Shown: positions 62,664-64,000 of the stretch, in pieces | Position numbering within the stretch: position 1 is the stretch's first letter | Layout of the letters: each line of letters starts with the position of its first letter | Program-made: the position numbers and the translations under genes | Origin: Coprothermobacter sp. | GTDB lineage: Bacteria; Caldisericota; Caldisericia; Cryosericales; Cryosericaceae | Length of the DNA stretch: 64,000 nucleotides | Direction: 5' to 3' | Assembly: GCA_013824685.1 (NCBI GenBank) | Contig: PNOG01000012.1 | Coordinates: forward strand, 1-64,000 | The notes under the pieces: model-generated | What the model was told of the DNA's origin: nothing | Databases searched by the model: none | Seen by the model: the letters and a program-made list of their open reading frames with translations, nothing else

Positions 62664-63929
62664 ATGGCAGGCGAGAAGAAAAACTGGTTCCAGGTAGCTC
62701 AAGACAGAATTCAGATTGCAGGCACGAAGCTCGGTCAGAATCCCGAAATCACGGAGATTCTCCGCAACCCGCTGAGGACGCTCAGCGTTTCCATTCCTGT
62801 TCGCATGGATGATGGTACCACGAAGGTTTTCCAGGGATTTCGCTGCCAGCACAACGACGCGGTCGGACCAACCAAGGGTGGCATCCGTTTCCACCAGGAT
62901 GAGACTCTCGAGGATGTCAAGGCTCTGGCGACCCTCATGACGCTCAAGTGCGCTGTTGTTGGTCTCCCGTATGGTGGTGGCAAGGGAGGTATCGTTGTTG
63001 ATCCCACGAAGTTGTCCACCGGCGAGCTCGAGAGGCTTTCCCGTGGATACATCCGCGCGTTGGGGACGTTTGTTGGCCCCGACCGCGATGTTCCTGCTCC
63101 GGATGTCAACACCAACGGCCAGATCATGGCATGGATGATCGATGAATACAGCAAGCTGACCGGCCACAACACGCCGGCTCTCATGACGGGCAAGCCTCTC
63201 ATTCTGGGCGGGTCTCTTGGAAGGACTGCCGCGACCGGGCTTGGCGGCGTCTATTGCCTGCGCCTCGCTGCAAAGAAGATGGGTATGAGCCTCAAGGGCG
63301 CCACTATCGCCGTTGAGGGTTTTGGCAACGTCGGCTTCTACGCTTCCAGGATCCTTCATGAGGAAGATGGTGCAAAGATCGTTGCCATCACGATGGTCAA
63401 CGGCGGCGTCTACGACCCCAAGGGTATCGACCCTGATGATCTGAAGGCCTATGAGACTAAGAATGGGACAGTGAAGGGGTATAAGGGGCTCGACAACGTG
63501 TCCAACGAGCAACTGCGCGCGCTGGACGTCGACGTCTATATTCCTGCAGCTCTCCAGAACGCCGTTTTCAGGGACAACGCAAAGGATGTCAAGGCGAAGA
63601 TCGTGGTCGAGCTGGCCAATGGTGGTGTCAACCCTGACGCAGACGAGATTCTCGAGAAGAACGGTGTCTTTGTAGTCCCGGACATTCTGGGCAATGCCGG
63701 CGGTGTCACCGTCTCCTACTTCGAGTGGGTTCAGAACAACTACGGTTACTACTGGTCGGAGAAGGAAGTCAACGAGAAACTTGACCGTGTCATGACCGAG
63801 GCATTCGACCGCGTGTACAACATGTACACCAAGCACAAGACAGACAAGGTTACGATGAGGATGGCAGCTGACATGGTCGCAGTCGACCGTGTCGGTGAGG
63901 CCGTCAAGATTCGTGGCTGGGTAGGCTGA
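62664..63929 (+). CDS. gdhA: Glutamate dehydrogenase
   Basis: This 421-residue hexameric-type enzyme has FQGFRCQHNDAVGPTKGGIRFHQDE, the catalytic Lys in LPYGGGKGGIVVDP, the DVPAPDVNT segment, and dinucleotide binding at VEGFGNVGFYASRIL. The tail carries the usual NNYGYYW. It interconverts glutamate and 2-oxoglutarate plus ammonia; the short form is typical of thermophiles and anaerobes. The start follows CACGGAGGCTATT. Cofactor preference is not settled by sequence alone. Confidence 0.96.
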   Translation: MAGEKKNWFQVAQDRIQIAGTKLGQNPEITEILRNPLRTLSVSIPVRMDDGTTKVFQGFRCQHNDAVGPTKGGIRFHQDETLEDVKALATLMTLKCAVVGLPYGGGKGGIVVDPTKLSTGELERLSRGYIRALGTFVGPDRDVPAPDVNTNGQIMAWMIDEYSKLTGHNTPALMTGKPLILGGSLGRTAATGLGGVYCLRLAAKKMGMSLKGATIAVEGFGNVGFYASRILHEEDGAKIVAITMVNGGVYDPKGIDPDDLKAYETKNGTVKGYKGLDNVSNEQLRALDVDVYIPAALQNAVFRDNAKDVKAKIVVELANGGVNPDADEILEKNGVFVVPDILGNAGGVTVSYFEWVQNNYGYYWSEKEVNEKLDRVMTEAFDRVYNMYTKHKTDKVTMRMAADMVAVDRVGEAVKIRGWVG

Positions 63930-63947
63930 TAGATCGTAGTTCTCTCG

Positions 63948-63978
63948 GGAGGGTGCGTTCAGCGCGCCCTCCTTGTCT
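63948..63978 (+). terminator. Terminator after gdhA
   Basis: Stem GGAGGGTGCG (63948-63957) pairs with CGCGCCCTCC (63963-63972) with one G-T pair, a 5-base loop, then TTGTCTT. Confidence 0.7.
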
Positions 63979-64000
63979 TGCCGGTGCATCCAGGATATGG

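Noticed and set aside
62595-63989. 464-codon open frame antisense to gdhA
   Set aside because: It mirrors the GC-rich codon pattern of glutamate dehydrogenase on the other strand, has no ribosome site, and resembles no protein.

Overview
The window reads as chromosomal DNA of a free-living anaerobic-type bacterium of moderately high GC. Its housekeeping genes are short-spaced and often overlap by ATGA or GTGA. A Thermotoga-like monocluster ferredoxin, prokaryote-type SpeD/SpeE, a Bacillus-size glucose-6-phosphate isomerase, an AmmeMemoRadiSam operon and a DUF3798 ABC transporter together suggest a deep-branching lineage. An uncultured Caldisericota/'Cryosericum'-like bacterium is my best guess, from gene content only and not proven.

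Layout. Positions 1-7.3 kb are a defence-flavoured accessory block: a TIGR04255 gene with two uncharacterised partners, a DUF4411 PIN-like gene paired with an XRE/ImmA protein that carries an exact 72-bp internal duplication, and a single-chain restriction-modification enzyme. Positions 7.5-13.7 kb hold a DUF2007 gene, speD-speE (spermidine), and a tightly overlapping operon for an MTA/SAH-type deaminase, CinA-C and the AmmeMemoRadiSam trio. On the minus strand, 13.7-23.4 kb carries pheS-pheT-mutS2-dnaQ/dinG-like and a C69 dipeptidase. Positions 23.6-32.9 kb are carbohydrate-oriented: a ROK regulator, a ROK kinase, pgi, and a complete sugar/nucleoside-type ABC transporter. Then come groES-groEL behind a CIRCE operator, and the tsaE-tsaB-rimI-tsaD (t6A) operon with an esterase.

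Positions 38.8-43.8 kb are a second accessory block. It lies against the 3' end of tRNA-Glu and contains a truncated serine-recombinase C-terminus, a Sll1717-type P-loop ATPase bracketed by two diverged 230-bp direct repeats, a membrane-anchored unknown and a DUF4145 protein. Positions 43.8-50.9 kb resume the core: tRNA-Glu, tRNA-Gln, ytxH, DUF948, rseC, a structured RNA that looks like 6S RNA, hisS, NERD, DUF218 and dnaX-ybaB-recR.

Positions 50.9-59.6 kb are a mosaic fatty-acid synthesis locus. fabK-fabZ-fabH are strikingly AT-rich and end in a 16-codon stub of fabD cut off by a decayed IS30-type element. After rpsA, an intact GC-rich fabD-fabG-acpP-fabF follows. The window ends with a ferredoxin, proS, a deoxynucleoside kinase and gdhA.

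Two window-wide regulatory patterns stand out. Most native promoters I can read have a 16-bp spacer, often with TTGCAA as the -35. Several genes start 6-9 nt after a TATACT -10 box, which implies leaderless or nearly leaderless mRNAs.
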